64,000 nt of DNA from an uncultured Lachnospiraceae bacterium. GTDB taxonomy: Bacteria; Bacillota; Clostridia; Lachnospirales; Lachnospiraceae. Within the stretch, counting starts at the first letter, position 1. Every line of letters starts with the position of its first letter. The notes under the pieces were generated by a model. That model was given only the letters and a program-made list of their open reading frames with translations, was not told where the DNA came from and did no database searches. This document shows, piece by piece, positions 8,425-17,230 of the stretch. Location: the NCBI GenBank assembly GCA_900314295.1, contig OMUU01000102.1, positions 1 through 64,000 on the forward strand, in the 5' to 3' direction. The position numbers and the translations under genes were made by a program.

Positions 8425-8541
8425 ATGAAAGGTTATTCGATCAGTGATGGTTTTATGGGATATGTAGAAGGCGGATATATGCTCTTCGCATGTGAGTCCG
8501 AATACATTGAGTACATCAGGGATGAAAGCGACGAAGCCTGA
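8425..8541 (+). CDS. Small conserved-looking protein of 38 residues
   Basis: A short frame begins at an ATG preceded by an ideal AAAGGAGG (about 8410-8417). It encodes 38 residues starting MKGYSISDGFMGYVEGGYML and ending in an acidic tail, DESDEA. The run of Gly/Tyr residues and the SDGFMGYVEGGYMLFACESEY pattern resemble small uncharacterised proteins seen in other Firmicutes, but no function is known to me. It has no membrane segment or metal motif apart from one cysteine. It lies alone between two terminator-like structures. The strong ribosome-binding site is the main support for it being a real gene. Confidence 0.72.
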   Translation: MKGYSISDGFMGYVEGGYMLFACESEYIEYIRDESDEA

Positions 8542-8652
8542 ATAATTGGTTACTTTCACCATAATATTCCGGAAAATTCGCAAAAAGAATGTATACATTA
8601 CGAAGATAATTGTGATACACTTTCCCTTGTAATGGTCTACTAAATTTATATA

Positions 8653-8690
8653 TACCATATCGGTTAAGATATTCCGCATTTGATATGGTA
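8653..8690. promoter_or_regulatory. Perfect 9-bp inverted repeat ahead of the DUF6465-like gene
   Basis: TACCATATC (8653-8661) and GATATGGTA (8682-8690) are perfect inverted copies separated by 20 bases, 40 bases upstream of the next start codon. It may be an operator or a weak transcript-end hairpin of the small gene before it; there is no T run. Confidence 0.4.
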
Positions 8691-8729
8691 CGCACTGTAA
8701 ACCGAATTAAATGAAAGAGGTAAATGGAC

Positions 8730-8927
8730 ATGGCAGTTAGAAAGAACACAGTAAAGGCAGACGTAATTCTTCAATACGGCGGCAGACAGTATACCGAAAA
8801 AGACATCATTAACAGAGTAAAGGCAGCCGCTCCCAAGGCCAAGGATCTTACAATCTATGTAAAGCCTGAGGAGAACCGCGCTTACTATGTTGCGGACGGA
8901 GATGTCGATAATTTCGTAGAACTTTGA
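8730..8927 (+). CDS. DUF6465-like small protein
   Basis: A protein of about 65 residues, MAVRKNTVKADVILQYGGRQ, continuing with a YTEKDIINRVKAAAP...DLTIYVKPEENRAYYV pattern and an acidic end. This matches the DUF6465 family of small cytosolic proteins of Clostridia, whose role is unknown. The ATG at 8730 is preferred over the one at 8724 because it sits 9 bases after AGAGG, while 8724 is only 3 bases away. The gene is followed at once by an imperfect GGACACGAT/ATCGTCGTCC hairpin and then by a clear terminator. Confidence 0.8.
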   Translation: MAVRKNTVKADVILQYGGRQYTEKDIINRVKAAAPKAKDLTIYVKPEENRAYYVADGDVDNFVEL

Positions 8928-8977
8928 TCGGACACGATATCGTCGTCCGCGGTCTTTTTCCAAAAAGATCCAGAAGC

Positions 8978-9009
8978 AAGCCGAATCCCGGAAGGGGTGC
9001 GGCTTTTTT
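8978..9009 (+). terminator. Intrinsic terminator after the DUF6465-like gene
   Basis: AAGCCG...CGGCTT arms extended by TCCC/GGGG pairing, with a GGAA loop region, run into a stretch of six or more T. It ends the transcript of the small gene at 8730. Confidence 0.75.
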
Positions 9010-9082
9010 CATACCCCTCGTCGTGGAATCGTGATAATATATAGAAGAGATATCTTATTATTTAAAGAAAGAAGGATGTACA

Positions 9083-9190
9083 ATGAGTAAGCTCGGCGGA
9101 AAGAACAAAGACAGCAAAAAGGCTGCAGAGAAGAAAATGCAGCAGCAGCTTGCGGCTCTGGCACGCAAGAATGCCAAGAAGAAGAAATAA
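9083..9190 (+). CDS. Small very basic protein of 35 residues
   Basis: An ATG at 9083 preceded by GAAGGATG opens a 35-codon frame, MSKLGGKNKDSKKAAEKKMQ, ending in AKKKK. About a third of the residues are lysine and most of the rest favour helix. It lies 35 bases ahead of the C69 dipeptidase start, so both may share a transcript. Very short lysine-rich proteins like this often bind nucleic acid or ribosomes, but no family can be named and the function is unknown. Confidence 0.6.
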   Translation: MSKLGGKNKDSKKAAEKKMQQQLAALARKNAKKKK

Positions 9191-9225
9191 CGATTTTTCA
9201 CAAGCAGATAGAAAGGAACTACTAT

Positions 9226-10875
9226 ATGTCCTGTACTACAATACTGGTCGGCCGAAAGGCCACCTATGACGGATCTACTTTTATTGCAAGAAATGACGAC
9301 TCTCCCTCCGGGAAATACACCCCAAAGAAATTCACAGTCGTTCATCCCGAAGAACAGCCGCGCAGATACCGCTCGGTTCTGTCCCATGTAGAGATCGATC
9401 TTCCGGACAATCCGATGCGCTATACGGCGGTACCGAATGCGTTGGAGGGCGAAGGCATCTGGGCAGCCAGCGGTGTCAATGAGGCTAATGTGGCCATGAC
9501 CGCGACGGAAACCATTACCACCAATGAGCGCGTTCTCGGCGCAGACCCTCTTGTGGAATTTATTCCTGCCGCAGACGGTAAGCCGGAGGTTCCCGGAGGA
9601 ATCGGCGAAGAAGACCTCGTTGTCCTCACTCTTCCTTATATCAAAAGCGCCCGTGAGGGCGTGACCCGGATGGGAAGCCTGCTCGAACAATACGGCACCT
9701 ACGAATCAAACGGAATGGCCTTTCAGGACAAGGAAGAGATCTGGTGGCTCGAAAGCATCGGCGGACACCACTGGATCGCCAGGAGAGTGCCGGATGATCA
9801 CTATGTCATCATGCCAAATCAGCTCGGAATCGATGAATTCGACATGGACGACGCCTTCGGTGAGCAGAAGAATTATATGTGCTCCGCAGATCTCCGTGAG
9901 TTCATCACCTGGAATCATCTTGATCTTACGCTGAAGGACACCGCACAGGATTTCGAAGTTGGATTCAGCAGATCGTCCGGAGATTCGAATTCCGAATCAA
10001 ACAGCACTTCCTCTTCTGAGACCTCCTGTTCCGAGTCTTCCTCGCCAAAGCACTGGGTTTTCAACCCCAGAGATGCATTCGGCAGTCATGATGACGCAGA
10101 TCACGTATACAATACACCGCGTGGATGGTTCATGGCACGTTACCTGAATCCTCATTCTGCTTCCTGGGACGGCCCTCACGCCGACTATCGCCCGGATTCG
10201 GATGATATCCCGTGGAGCATGATCCCGGAAAGGAAGATCACGCCTGAGGATGTGAAATATCTTCTTTCCTCCCATTATCAGGGAACTCCATACGATCCAT
10301 ATGCATCCTACGGAGACAGCAGCAGAAGAGGAGCATACCGCTCCATCGGTATCAACCGCAATGATTTTCTGGCACTGATCCAGATCCGTCCGTACCAGCC
10401 CGAGGAATTCCGGACCATCGAGTGGCTCGCCTTTGCGTCGAATGCCTTTAACACCTGGGTGCCGATGTACGCAAACGTAACCGAAACGCCGGATTATCTC
10501 TCTAATACCCAGAAACATGCCTCCACGGATAACTTCTACTGGGTAAGCCGGATGATCGCGGCAATGACAGATGCCTCTTACGGTAAGAGTCTCTTCCACA
10601 TTGAGCGCTATCAGCTCGCCGTCGGGTCAAAAGGTCACGAACTTATCCGGAAATATGACGCCAAGATGATCGACGCACTTGGCGAACCTGTTTCCGCAAA
10701 CGCGACATCCGATACAACGCGCTCTGACAAAAATGATCGAATCCATAAACTTGCAGAACAGGCAAATCAGGAGATGGCAGACGCTTTAAAGGAAGCGGCT
10801 GCGGATACTCTGGATAAAGTTCTCTATGAACTCAGCAATCAGATGAAGAACTCCTATTCCAGATCCGATACATAA
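9226..10875 (+). CDS. Peptidase family C69 (U34) dipeptidase
   Basis: The 549-residue protein begins MSCTTILVGRKATYDGSTFI, the start typical of PepD-type dipeptidases of the Ntn-hydrolase fold, in which the cysteine near the N terminus (here Cys3) becomes the nucleophile. Other family blocks are ARNDDS, GIWAASGVNEANVAMTATE, WWLESIGGHHWIARRVPDD and a C-terminal region with NTWVPMYANV. No signal peptide is visible, so it should act in the cytosol on dipeptides. Residues about 246-275 hold an insertion made almost only of Ser, Glu, Asn and Thr, which looks like a low-complexity linker. The gene ends 16 bases before a perfect hairpin that also contains the iteron sequence of the neighbouring origin. 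Confidence 0.9.
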   Translation: MSCTTILVGRKATYDGSTFIARNDDSPSGKYTPKKFTVVHPEEQPRRYRSVLSHVEIDLPDNPMRYTAVPNALEGEGIWAASGVNEANVAMTATETITTNERVLGADPLVEFIPAADGKPEVPGGIGEEDLVVLTLPYIKSAREGVTRMGSLLEQYGTYESNGMAFQDKEEIWWLESIGGHHWIARRVPDDHYVIMPNQLGIDEFDMDDAFGEQKNYMCSADLREFITWNHLDLTLKDTAQDFEVGFSRSSGDSNSESNSTSSSETSCSESSSPKHWVFNPRDAFGSHDDADHVYNTPRGWFMARYLNPHSASWDGPHADYRPDSDDIPWSMIPERKITPEDVKYLLSSHYQGTPYDPYASYGDSSRRGAYRSIGINRNDFLALIQIRPYQPEEFRTIEWLAFASNAFNTWVPMYANVTETPDYLSNTQKHASTDNFYWVSRMIAAMTDASYGKSLFHIERYQLAVGSKGHELIRKYDAKMIDALGEPVSANATSDTTRSDKNDRIHKLAEQANQEMADALKEAAADTLDKVLYELSNQMKNSYSRSDT

Positions 10876-10890
10876 GGAACATAATCAGAT

Positions 10891-10929
10891 AACGAAAAAA
10901 GTACTTGCTTCTCAAGTACTTTTTTCGTT
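10891..10929 (+). terminator. Perfect 17-bp hairpin: dipeptidase terminator made of two inverted iterons
   Basis: AACGAAAAAAGTACTTG (10891-10907) and its exact reverse complement (10913-10929) flank a five-base CTTCT loop. The second arm supplies a run of six T, so it can end transcription. Each arm also matches the iteron consensus found about 20 more times up to position 12111, so the hairpin may double as a pair of Rep-binding sites. Confidence 0.8.
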
Positions 10930-12111
10930 GTCTGTCATTCATTACCTGCCAAGATAAGGAATCCAGTTACTAATACTGCTACCAGCCTTCTCTAGAAATC
11001 ATCTCTGTTCATTTATTCTTGAGATCCCATATTCCTGAATATTCAAATTCCTGCATATCTGCATTCCGGAATATCCAAATACATAAATTCCCATATAGAG
11101 AAGGAAGACAGAAACAAATTATATAGGAGGTAGACTGGGATTCCAATACAACATCTTGTCTATCAGGATATTCCACCTATTATCCGTCTGGTTCTTTTTG
11201 AGTTGTTGTAAGTATATTTTTCGCTATCTGTCTCAGATCGGATCGATTGGGATTTTATATTATTATATAGAACAACATTTCTATTTCTTTTATTTAGTGA
11301 AACGAAAAGCCGCGTAAATAAAAGATTTTCCGGTATTAGAAAACGAAAAAAATACTGCTGTTGAACATCTGTACGACTGACAGAATGCGTACTCAGGAAG
11401 CCAGAAGGCGAAAAAACGGATGAAGGAGGCAACGTTTCCGGGAAGTCAGATGCAGAATAATGGATCTGACCTCGATTATAGATGACGAAAAGAGTACTTT
11501 AGAAAACGACAGCCATACAGATGACGAAAAAATTACCTTTCGGTCTGGACAAGTATCTGAGTCGTCATGTCTGACAGGCAAAAATTTAGATAACGAAAGA
11601 ATTACTTTTGCCAGAAAGCGAAAAACCTACTTGACAGACTGGCGCGAGAAGCGAATACGATGTCAGAAAACGAAAAAACTACCGAAAGACGACGAATAAA
11701 GTACTGTTCTCGCTGATTGCAGATGGAGAGAGGAAACAGTCCCTGAGGCGCAGATGACGACAGATATACTGACGTGTAAAAAGGAAGGGATAGTTTCTGA
11801 TGACGAAAAATATACTGAAAACGTCGTAGCGATTGCTGGAAATGGTTGTATTTCCTGGAGAATAGAACGTCGTGAGGGGCGGTCTTGTGTCAGAAGACGA
11901 AAATACTACTGGCAAGGAGAAGGGTTCATATAACGAAAAAACTACTTATGTCAATCCAATCAGTACTATTTTCGTCATAGGAAGAAGAATTCCGTTGAGA
12001 TGACGAAAAAACAACTGAAATTTAACGAAAAGTTAATCAGTAACTTTTTCGTCATCTGAGGGACAAACAGAAAAGAATAGGGTATTATCCTTTTAAAGTA
12101 TTTTTGTCGCT
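10891..12111. repeat. Iteron array: about 19 copies of a 16-bp motif upstream of rep
   Basis: The motif is close to (G/A)ACGAAAAANTACTNT. Forward copies start at 10891, 11342, 11484, 11523, 11592, 11617, 11669, 11691, 11756 (degenerate), 11802, 11896, 11932, 12002 and 12024. Inverted copies cover 10913-10929, 11211-11226, 11961-11976, 12038-12053 and 12096-12111. Spacing is irregular, from 22 to about 90 bases, unlike the tight 22-bp phasing of classical iterons. The last copies are arranged as inverted pairs just before the rep gene, as expected for self-repression by Rep. An AT-rich patch with repeated ATTC(C/A) words at about 11020-11100 could be the unwinding element. No clear DnaA box was found. 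Confidence 0.8.
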
Positions 12112-12138
12112 TTCTGACAAAACAAAGGGGATAATGAA

Positions 12139-13533
12139 ATGACAGCTACCAGTGTACGGAACGATCTGATTGAGGGTGTTGTCGTACGGAAAAGTAATTC
12201 GCTGATCAACGCGAAGTACAAAACGTCGATTCTGGGGAATAAGATTATTGCCGTCTCTCTGACGAAGCTTCAGCAGGAGCCGGGGTCAAAGCAGGTTATG
12301 GCGACACTCTATCCGAGTGAGATCAAACGTATCCTTGGCAACGAGACCGATACCAATATATACAAGAAGCTGAAAAGCGTGAGCAAGCAGCTTGCGGGAA
12401 ATATCATAACTATCGAGGACGGCCTCGGTAACTTCCATACGTTTACGATGATCACCAACGTCTCCTATAAGGATCAGAAGCTGGAGATCATTTATAACCG
12501 TGAGATGACGCCGCATATCACCAGTCTGCAGAAAAGCTATACATCCATGGAGCTTGCGACGCTTGTATCATTCGAGAAGAACAGCTCTTTTCGTCTCTAT
12601 GAGCTCTTGAAGAAGGAAGCCTACAAGATTGATACGACGAAATCGAAGTTTGTCACGAAGGTGTACAGCGTGGATGAGCTCCGCTGTACGCTGGGCCTTG
12701 TGAATCTGGACGCTTCCTACCTTCAGAGAGCGGTATCCGACGGGGCGACGTGGTCGGAGCTTGTGCATCTGGCAAAGAAGGAGGATAAGCAGTACGAGAG
12801 ATTCACGGATTTCCGCACAAAGGTGCTCGATGAAGCAAAGATCGAGATGGATGAGAAGGCGGACATCACATTCGAATATACCGTGGAGAGAGGAAACCGG
12901 GGACGTGCGACCGATATTCTGTTCATGATTTCCTGGAATATTCCGGAGTCAAATCTCGAGACGATCCACAAGAACAAGGAGAAGATCGAACAGCTCAGTC
13001 CGGAGTATGTAAAGGTAGCTGAACCGGATCCGTTTGAGAAGGTGGATGCGGCAGATATGAAGAGCGGTGCGAAGAAGCTTCGGGAATACTCGGAGATTCT
13101 GACATATCTGAAGAAAAGTGGAATCCGCGCTACAAGCGGATTCACCATGGAGTACTATGATCGTCTGCTTAAGGATGCTGGCGGTGACACCGATGAGATC
13201 AAGAGAGAGATAGATTACGCGAAGACCGGAGGGATGACGATCCGGAATTATTTCGGGTGGTTGAGGGAAGCGGTGAGAAACCGCTACGCGGACAATGTCG
13301 TGGAAGCTGTGGAGGGCAGCACCGAGGAAGCGGAGACGGCAAAGGAGCTTCACCGGGAATCTCATTCGAACAGGACGAAGGAGCTTGTCTGGGAGAGATA
13401 TAAGCAGAAGGACAACTTCCAGGATTTTGTAGAAAGCATCGGCGTACCGCTTGAGGCGATGGAGCTGGCCTTTGATATTGACGAGCGGATCAAGATGTAT
13501 ATGGATTTCACGGTAGAGAGTATGCGTGCGTAA
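12139..13533 (+). CDS. Replication initiator protein, Rep_3 (RepB/RepE-like) family
   Basis: A 464-residue protein whose first about 270 residues follow the two winged-helix layout of iteron-binding initiators. The first part has VVRKSNSLINAKYKTSILGNKIIAVSLTKL, then YPSEIKRILG and YKKLKSVSKQLAGNIITIED. The second part has LVSFEKNSSFRLYELLKKEAYKID and VDELRCTLGL. A further about 190 residues, largely helical and ending in WERYKQKDNFQDFVESIG, are longer than in small-plasmid Rep proteins. It is preceded by an iteron array, which is the standard arrangement for such an origin. No parA/parB-like gene is visible in the window. It could drive a megaplasmid or chromid, or be a remnant integrated in the chromosome. 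Confidence 0.88.
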   Translation: MTATSVRNDLIEGVVVRKSNSLINAKYKTSILGNKIIAVSLTKLQQEPGSKQVMATLYPSEIKRILGNETDTNIYKKLKSVSKQLAGNIITIEDGLGNFHTFTMITNVSYKDQKLEIIYNREMTPHITSLQKSYTSMELATLVSFEKNSSFRLYELLKKEAYKIDTTKSKFVTKVYSVDELRCTLGLVNLDASYLQRAVSDGATWSELVHLAKKEDKQYERFTDFRTKVLDEAKIEMDEKADITFEYTVERGNRGRATDILFMISWNIPESNLETIHKNKEKIEQLSPEYVKVAEPDPFEKVDAADMKSGAKKLREYSEILTYLKKSGIRATSGFTMEYYDRLLKDAGGDTDEIKREIDYAKTGGMTIRNYFGWLREAVRNRYADNVVEAVEGSTEEAETAKELHRESHSNRTKELVWERYKQKDNFQDFVESIGVPLEAMELAFDIDERIKMYMDFTVESMRA

Positions 13534-13609
13534 ATCTGCGATTGTGAGGCCGCGCGCGTCCGTCGCGGCAGAACAGTTTGGGAAAGAGCATTTTTTGACA
13601 AGTAGAGAA

Positions 13610-13658
13610 AGAGGAGCCGGTCACCGGAAACGGGTGGCTGGTTCCTCTAAATTTTTTT
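13610..13658. terminator. Bidirectional terminator between rep and the response regulator gene
   Basis: AGAGGAGCCGGTCACC and GGGTGGCTGGTTCCTCT pair with a few G-T positions around a short loop, followed by seven T on the + strand. It separates the two convergent genes rep and yesN-like. Confidence 0.75.
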
Positions 13659-13676
13659 GCGGCGCAGTCACCGGGC

Positions 13677-15251
13677 TTATTCGGTCAGCTGTTTTCGATA
13701 TTGTTCCGGTGTCATTCCTGTCCGTTTTCGAAATATGCGGAAGAAGTATTTTTCATTATCGTAACCTACAGCCCTGGCAATCTGATACATTTTCTGATCG
13801 GGATTTTGAAGGAGTGCTTCTGCGTGTTCCAGACGCACATCATTCAGAAAATCTACAAATTTCTCACCGGTCTTTTTGCGGAATTGGGAACTGAGGTAGC
13901 TTCGGTTCATGTAAAAAAGAGATGCGAGATAGTCCTGCGTCAGATCCTTCTGGTAATTTCTTTGTATATAGGTTTTTACATTTTCAATGGTATCGTCATT
14001 ATTATAAACGGAATATGGCTTAAGCATGGAAGACACGTTCATGAAAAACTGCCGGTAATACGTCTTCAGGTCGTCAATATGGAAGAAATGGCTGGATAAA
14101 CGCTCCATGGTGCCCGATTTTTCAGACGGCTCCGGGGAAGGAAAGCTGATATATTCATTGATCAGCTGCTGGCAGCTTCCTGCGAGCTTTTTGCAATGCG
14201 CCTTTACATCCATCATCCGGCATCCGGGGATGGATTCATAAAATAAAAACAAATCCTTGCATAATTCGGATACGGCATCTGTCATCCCTGCTTCTATCCG
14301 GAAGAGAAATTCACCGGTATGTTCCCAGGTGATAGGAACAGGATGCTGTTCCGGTTGATACAGACAAACGGTATTTTGCGAACCTGTAAGCAGACGCTGA
14401 TCGAGAGCGGCGGCACATTCTGTGTAAGCAATACTCAGATCAGACAGGGAATGATGTATGTTGCTAAAGCCGATGACAGGGTCGAGGTTCAAAGACAGAA
14501 GGTATGTGTGGAAGGCGCGAAAAACCTGTCTTGCCAGATCCTTCTGTAGTTTTGTATTTTGCTGCGGGAGAAAGAGTATGAGGAATCCCTGCGGTTGCTG
14601 TACATCACGCCCCGAAATGTACAGTGCCAGGTCGCCGAATCCGTTCTCCTCGAGCCACCGGGAAAATGAAGTGTCATCGGTGTTCTCAAAGTAACCGAAG
14701 GTTAGAAGGATCAGATCATGGGTTGTGTTGATATAATTCAGCCGGTGCGAGGTAAGAACAGGATCGAGTGTCCGGTATCCGAAGATCAGATTATGTAGAA
14801 GTGAGATGTCATAATCATAGCGGACCTGTTCGGTTTGTTCTTCGGTTAGTTTCAGTTGCTGACGGATTTCCGATCTTTGCTGGAGCTGAAGAAGAACCTT
14901 TTTCACACAGTCCTGAATCATCTCAGCGCTGAAAGGTTTCAGCAGATACTCCACTGCCCGTGCGGAGATTGCCTGCTTGATATAGTCAAAGTTCTTGTAA
15001 CCGCTGATTACAATCAATGGCATAGACTCGTAGTGTGAAGCCAGATAGGGAAGGAGTTCCATGCCGTTCATTACAGGCATCTGCATATCCAGAATAACGA
15101 AGTCCGGTTTTTTTTCCGCGATAAGCTCTATCCCGGACTGACCGTTGTCTGCCTCTCCGATACAGGTGATTTCGTCGCTCATCGGCTCCAGTTTTTTCAC
15201 GGTACCTTTTCGGATCAGGACCTCATCATCGATAATAATAAAGGTGTACAT
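13677..15251 (-). CDS. Response regulator with AraC-type DNA-binding domain (YesN-like)
   Basis: The 524-residue protein starts MYTFIIIDDEVLIRKG and has a receiver domain (1-120) with the phosphoacceptor D55 in FVILDMQMPVMNG and the lysine of YLLKPF. The middle part (about 150-410) is the variable region typical of YesN-type regulators. Two AraC helix-turn-helix units end the protein: DYLASLFYMNRSYLSSQFRK and YQIARAVGYDNEKYFFRIFR. The start has a good AAAGGA site. The kinase gene lies 66 bases upstream on the same strand. Its likely target is the promoter of the sugar-binding lipoprotein at 17231, where two direct repeats are seen. Confidence 0.93.
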   Translation of the reverse strand: MYTFIIIDDEVLIRKGTVKKLEPMSDEITCIGEADNGQSGIELIAEKKPDFVILDMQMPVMNGMELLPYLASHYESMPLIVISGYKNFDYIKQAISARAVEYLLKPFSAEMIQDCVKKVLLQLQQRSEIRQQLKLTEEQTEQVRYDYDISLLHNLIFGYRTLDPVLTSHRLNYINTTHDLILLTFGYFENTDDTSFSRWLEENGFGDLALYISGRDVQQPQGFLILFLPQQNTKLQKDLARQVFRAFHTYLLSLNLDPVIGFSNIHHSLSDLSIAYTECAAALDQRLLTGSQNTVCLYQPEQHPVPITWEHTGEFLFRIEAGMTDAVSELCKDLFLFYESIPGCRMMDVKAHCKKLAGSCQQLINEYISFPSPEPSEKSGTMERLSSHFFHIDDLKTYYRQFFMNVSSMLKPYSVYNNDDTIENVKTYIQRNYQKDLTQDYLASLFYMNRSYLSSQFRKKTGEKFVDFLNDVRLEHAEALLQNPDQKMYQIARAVGYDNEKYFFRIFRKRTGMTPEQYRKQLTE

Positions 15252-15317
15252 AAGATGGTTCCTTTCTGATCGTAAAATGAGAAGTATTTGTATGCATTTA
15301 TGTTCGTATTGGTTTTG

Positions 15318-17081
15318 TCATCCGTTTTGGATCGTGTTGATTGGAGATCCAGCTGCCGGGATGGTTATTGTTATCCGGGTACCGCTGTTCTGAATGCTTT
15401 CAATGGAAAGACCATATTTTTTTCCGTAGTATAGCTGTATTCGGGCATGGATATTCCGAAGCCCGATACTCTGACCTGTCCGCTGACCGATCTCAGAAAA
15501 GGCGTTCTGTTCTCTCAGGCTGCTTTGAAGGGAGGAAAGGGTTTCAGGGTTCATGCCGACACCGTTGTCGGAAACGGAAAGAAGCAGAAGCTGGTCTTCC
15601 TGCTCGACGGAAATGACAATGAGGTCTCCTGTTGTGCAGTAGTTCAGACCGTGAAAAAGGGCATTCTCCACAAGCGGCTGAAGGATAAGCTTCAGAACAG
15701 GAGTGTTCTGGAGAAACACTGGTATTCTCTTTTCAAGCCGAAATTTTCCATTAAATCGGATCAGCTGTATGGAAACATAATCGTCCACATGCTTCAGCTC
15801 GTCTGACAGGGTTACAATTTCTCCGGGCGTTTTTATTGCGTAGCGGAACATATCTCCGAGAGCCAGGCTCATCGTCGCGATGTCTTTATTGTCCGCCAGC
15901 TCTGCCATGCTGTTGATCGATTCCAGGGTATTGAAAAGAAAATGAGAATTTATACGCGCCTCCAATGCTTTCATTTGTGCATCTAGGACGATCAGACGGT
16001 TTTGGTAATCTCGACGTATTCCTTCATTAATCTCATCGAGCATGTGGGAATATTCATTGTATAGAGTTCCGATCTCATCCCTGCGGCCCATATAAGGGCT
16101 GATAAATTTTAAACCGTTTTTTCGCTGATGCTGCATAACCCGGCTCAGACGTTCGAGAGGGAAGGTTATTTTTCCGGTAATCAGATACAGAGAAATGAGA
16201 ACGCCGGCTGTAAATACAAGGATCAACAGGAGGATGACCATTTTCGCGGGATTATATTGAGCGTAGAGCGTATTGTAGTGAAAACTCACGGACAGCTCAA
16301 GAGGTTCAAGATTCAGTTCAAATTTCTGCATACCGTCGGTATATTGTGTTCCGTTCGTTTTCAGACTGTCTACATTGGAATACAAAGTTTCTCCTGTTTT
16401 GGAATTTTCGATATAAAGAAGCGTAAGGTCCGGGATGGCAGTCAGACTGTCCAGGTTCAGGATATCCGGATTCATGTCAAGAAGAATTACTCCCAGAAAT
16501 TTATGGGAATAAACATCATAGATACTTCGGGAGAGATAGATTGAGGGATTTTCATCCGTGAACAGATCATCACTGGTTATGGTACTGATGAAATGACGGC
16601 CTTTCAGGGACAATGTCTGCTGATACCAGGAATCGCCGCGACAGTCATGATTCGGATTAATATGGCTGGTCTGATCATTGGAGGTCCCGAGAATCAGACT
16701 ATTCAGTGTGATCAGGTAGATACCCCGGATATTGCTGTTGGCATACATCAGGTTGCCGAAAATCGAATTCGTCCTTTTCGCCGCCTGAAGGATATCATAA
16801 CTGCTGAAGTTGTCGGGATTATTGGCAAATTCAGCGAGAATTTCTACAATGGAGGACTGACTGTCATCTGAGTAATAGGTCATAAAATCAAGTGTCCGGT
16901 TTATGCTGTCCAGGGTATTGTTGCTCTGCTGAACGGCATTGTGGATAACCGTTGAGGAATAAGTACTGATCTGATCAGAGATAGAGGTCTGCCATCGAGA
17001 GTAGGAGTAATAGCCGATGGACAGAATCGGGATTATTGCGACGATGGAATAAATGAGGAACATTTTTGTACGTAGTTTCAA
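15318..17081 (-). CDS. Sensor histidine kinase, YesM-like
   Basis: The 587-residue kinase has a membrane segment near the N terminus (FLIYSIVAIIPILSIGYYSY), an extracellular dCache-like sensor (about 35-275) and a second membrane segment (MVILLLILVFTAGVLISLYL). A HAMP region follows, then the His_kinase core with EARINSHFLFNTLESINSMA, where the histidine in NSHFLFN is the expected phosphorylation site. The ATPase domain shows LQPLVENALFHG and NGVGMNPE. It pairs with the YesN-like regulator downstream. Such pairs in gut Clostridia usually control the neighbouring ABC transporter and glycosidase genes, here the divergent operon beginning at 17231. Confidence 0.93.
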   Translation of the reverse strand: MKLRTKMFLIYSIVAIIPILSIGYYSYSRWQTSISDQISTYSSTVIHNAVQQSNNTLDSINRTLDFMTYYSDDSQSSIVEILAEFANNPDNFSSYDILQAAKRTNSIFGNLMYANSNIRGIYLITLNSLILGTSNDQTSHINPNHDCRGDSWYQQTLSLKGRHFISTITSDDLFTDENPSIYLSRSIYDVYSHKFLGVILLDMNPDILNLDSLTAIPDLTLLYIENSKTGETLYSNVDSLKTNGTQYTDGMQKFELNLEPLELSVSFHYNTLYAQYNPAKMVILLLILVFTAGVLISLYLITGKITFPLERLSRVMQHQRKNGLKFISPYMGRRDEIGTLYNEYSHMLDEINEGIRRDYQNRLIVLDAQMKALEARINSHFLFNTLESINSMAELADNKDIATMSLALGDMFRYAIKTPGEIVTLSDELKHVDDYVSIQLIRFNGKFRLEKRIPVFLQNTPVLKLILQPLVENALFHGLNYCTTGDLIVISVEQEDQLLLLSVSDNGVGMNPETLSSLQSSLREQNAFSEIGQRTGQSIGLRNIHARIQLYYGKKYGLSIESIQNSGTRITITIPAAGSPINTIQNG

Positions 17082-17118
17082 TTTGAACGGATCTCCTTAC
17101 ATGATATTGATAAAAAAT

Positions 17119-17157
17119 CCAACAAAAGTATACCATTATCCCCAACAAAAGTACACC
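17119..17157 (+). promoter_or_regulatory. Predicted regulator-binding direct repeats upstream of the sugar ABC operon
   Basis: CCAACAAAAGTATACC (17119-17134) and CCAACAAAAGTACACC (17142-17157) differ by one base and are spaced 23 bp start to start, about two helical turns. A TATTAT -10 candidate follows at 17169-17174 with no matching -35 box. This is the layout expected for an AraC-type activator such as the YesN-like protein encoded divergently. Confidence 0.6.
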
Positions 17158-17230
17158 TGCTCCTGTGGTATTATTAACTCATCGGAAAAAACAGTAAACT
17201 TTTCATGAATAAGAAAGGAAGGACTTATCA

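Noticed and set aside
8140..8679. Open frame of 179 residues on the minus strand
   Set aside because: It lacks a ribosome-binding site, has unusual composition, and overlaps a better small gene with AAAGGAGG on the + strand.
11460..11699. Open frame of 79 residues in the iteron region
   Set aside because: It consists of translated iterons, has no ribosome site and resembles no protein.
10875..12138. Prophage or IS end in the repeat-rich region
   Set aside because: No transposase, integrase or terminal inverted repeats were seen; the repeats fit iterons of the adjacent rep gene.
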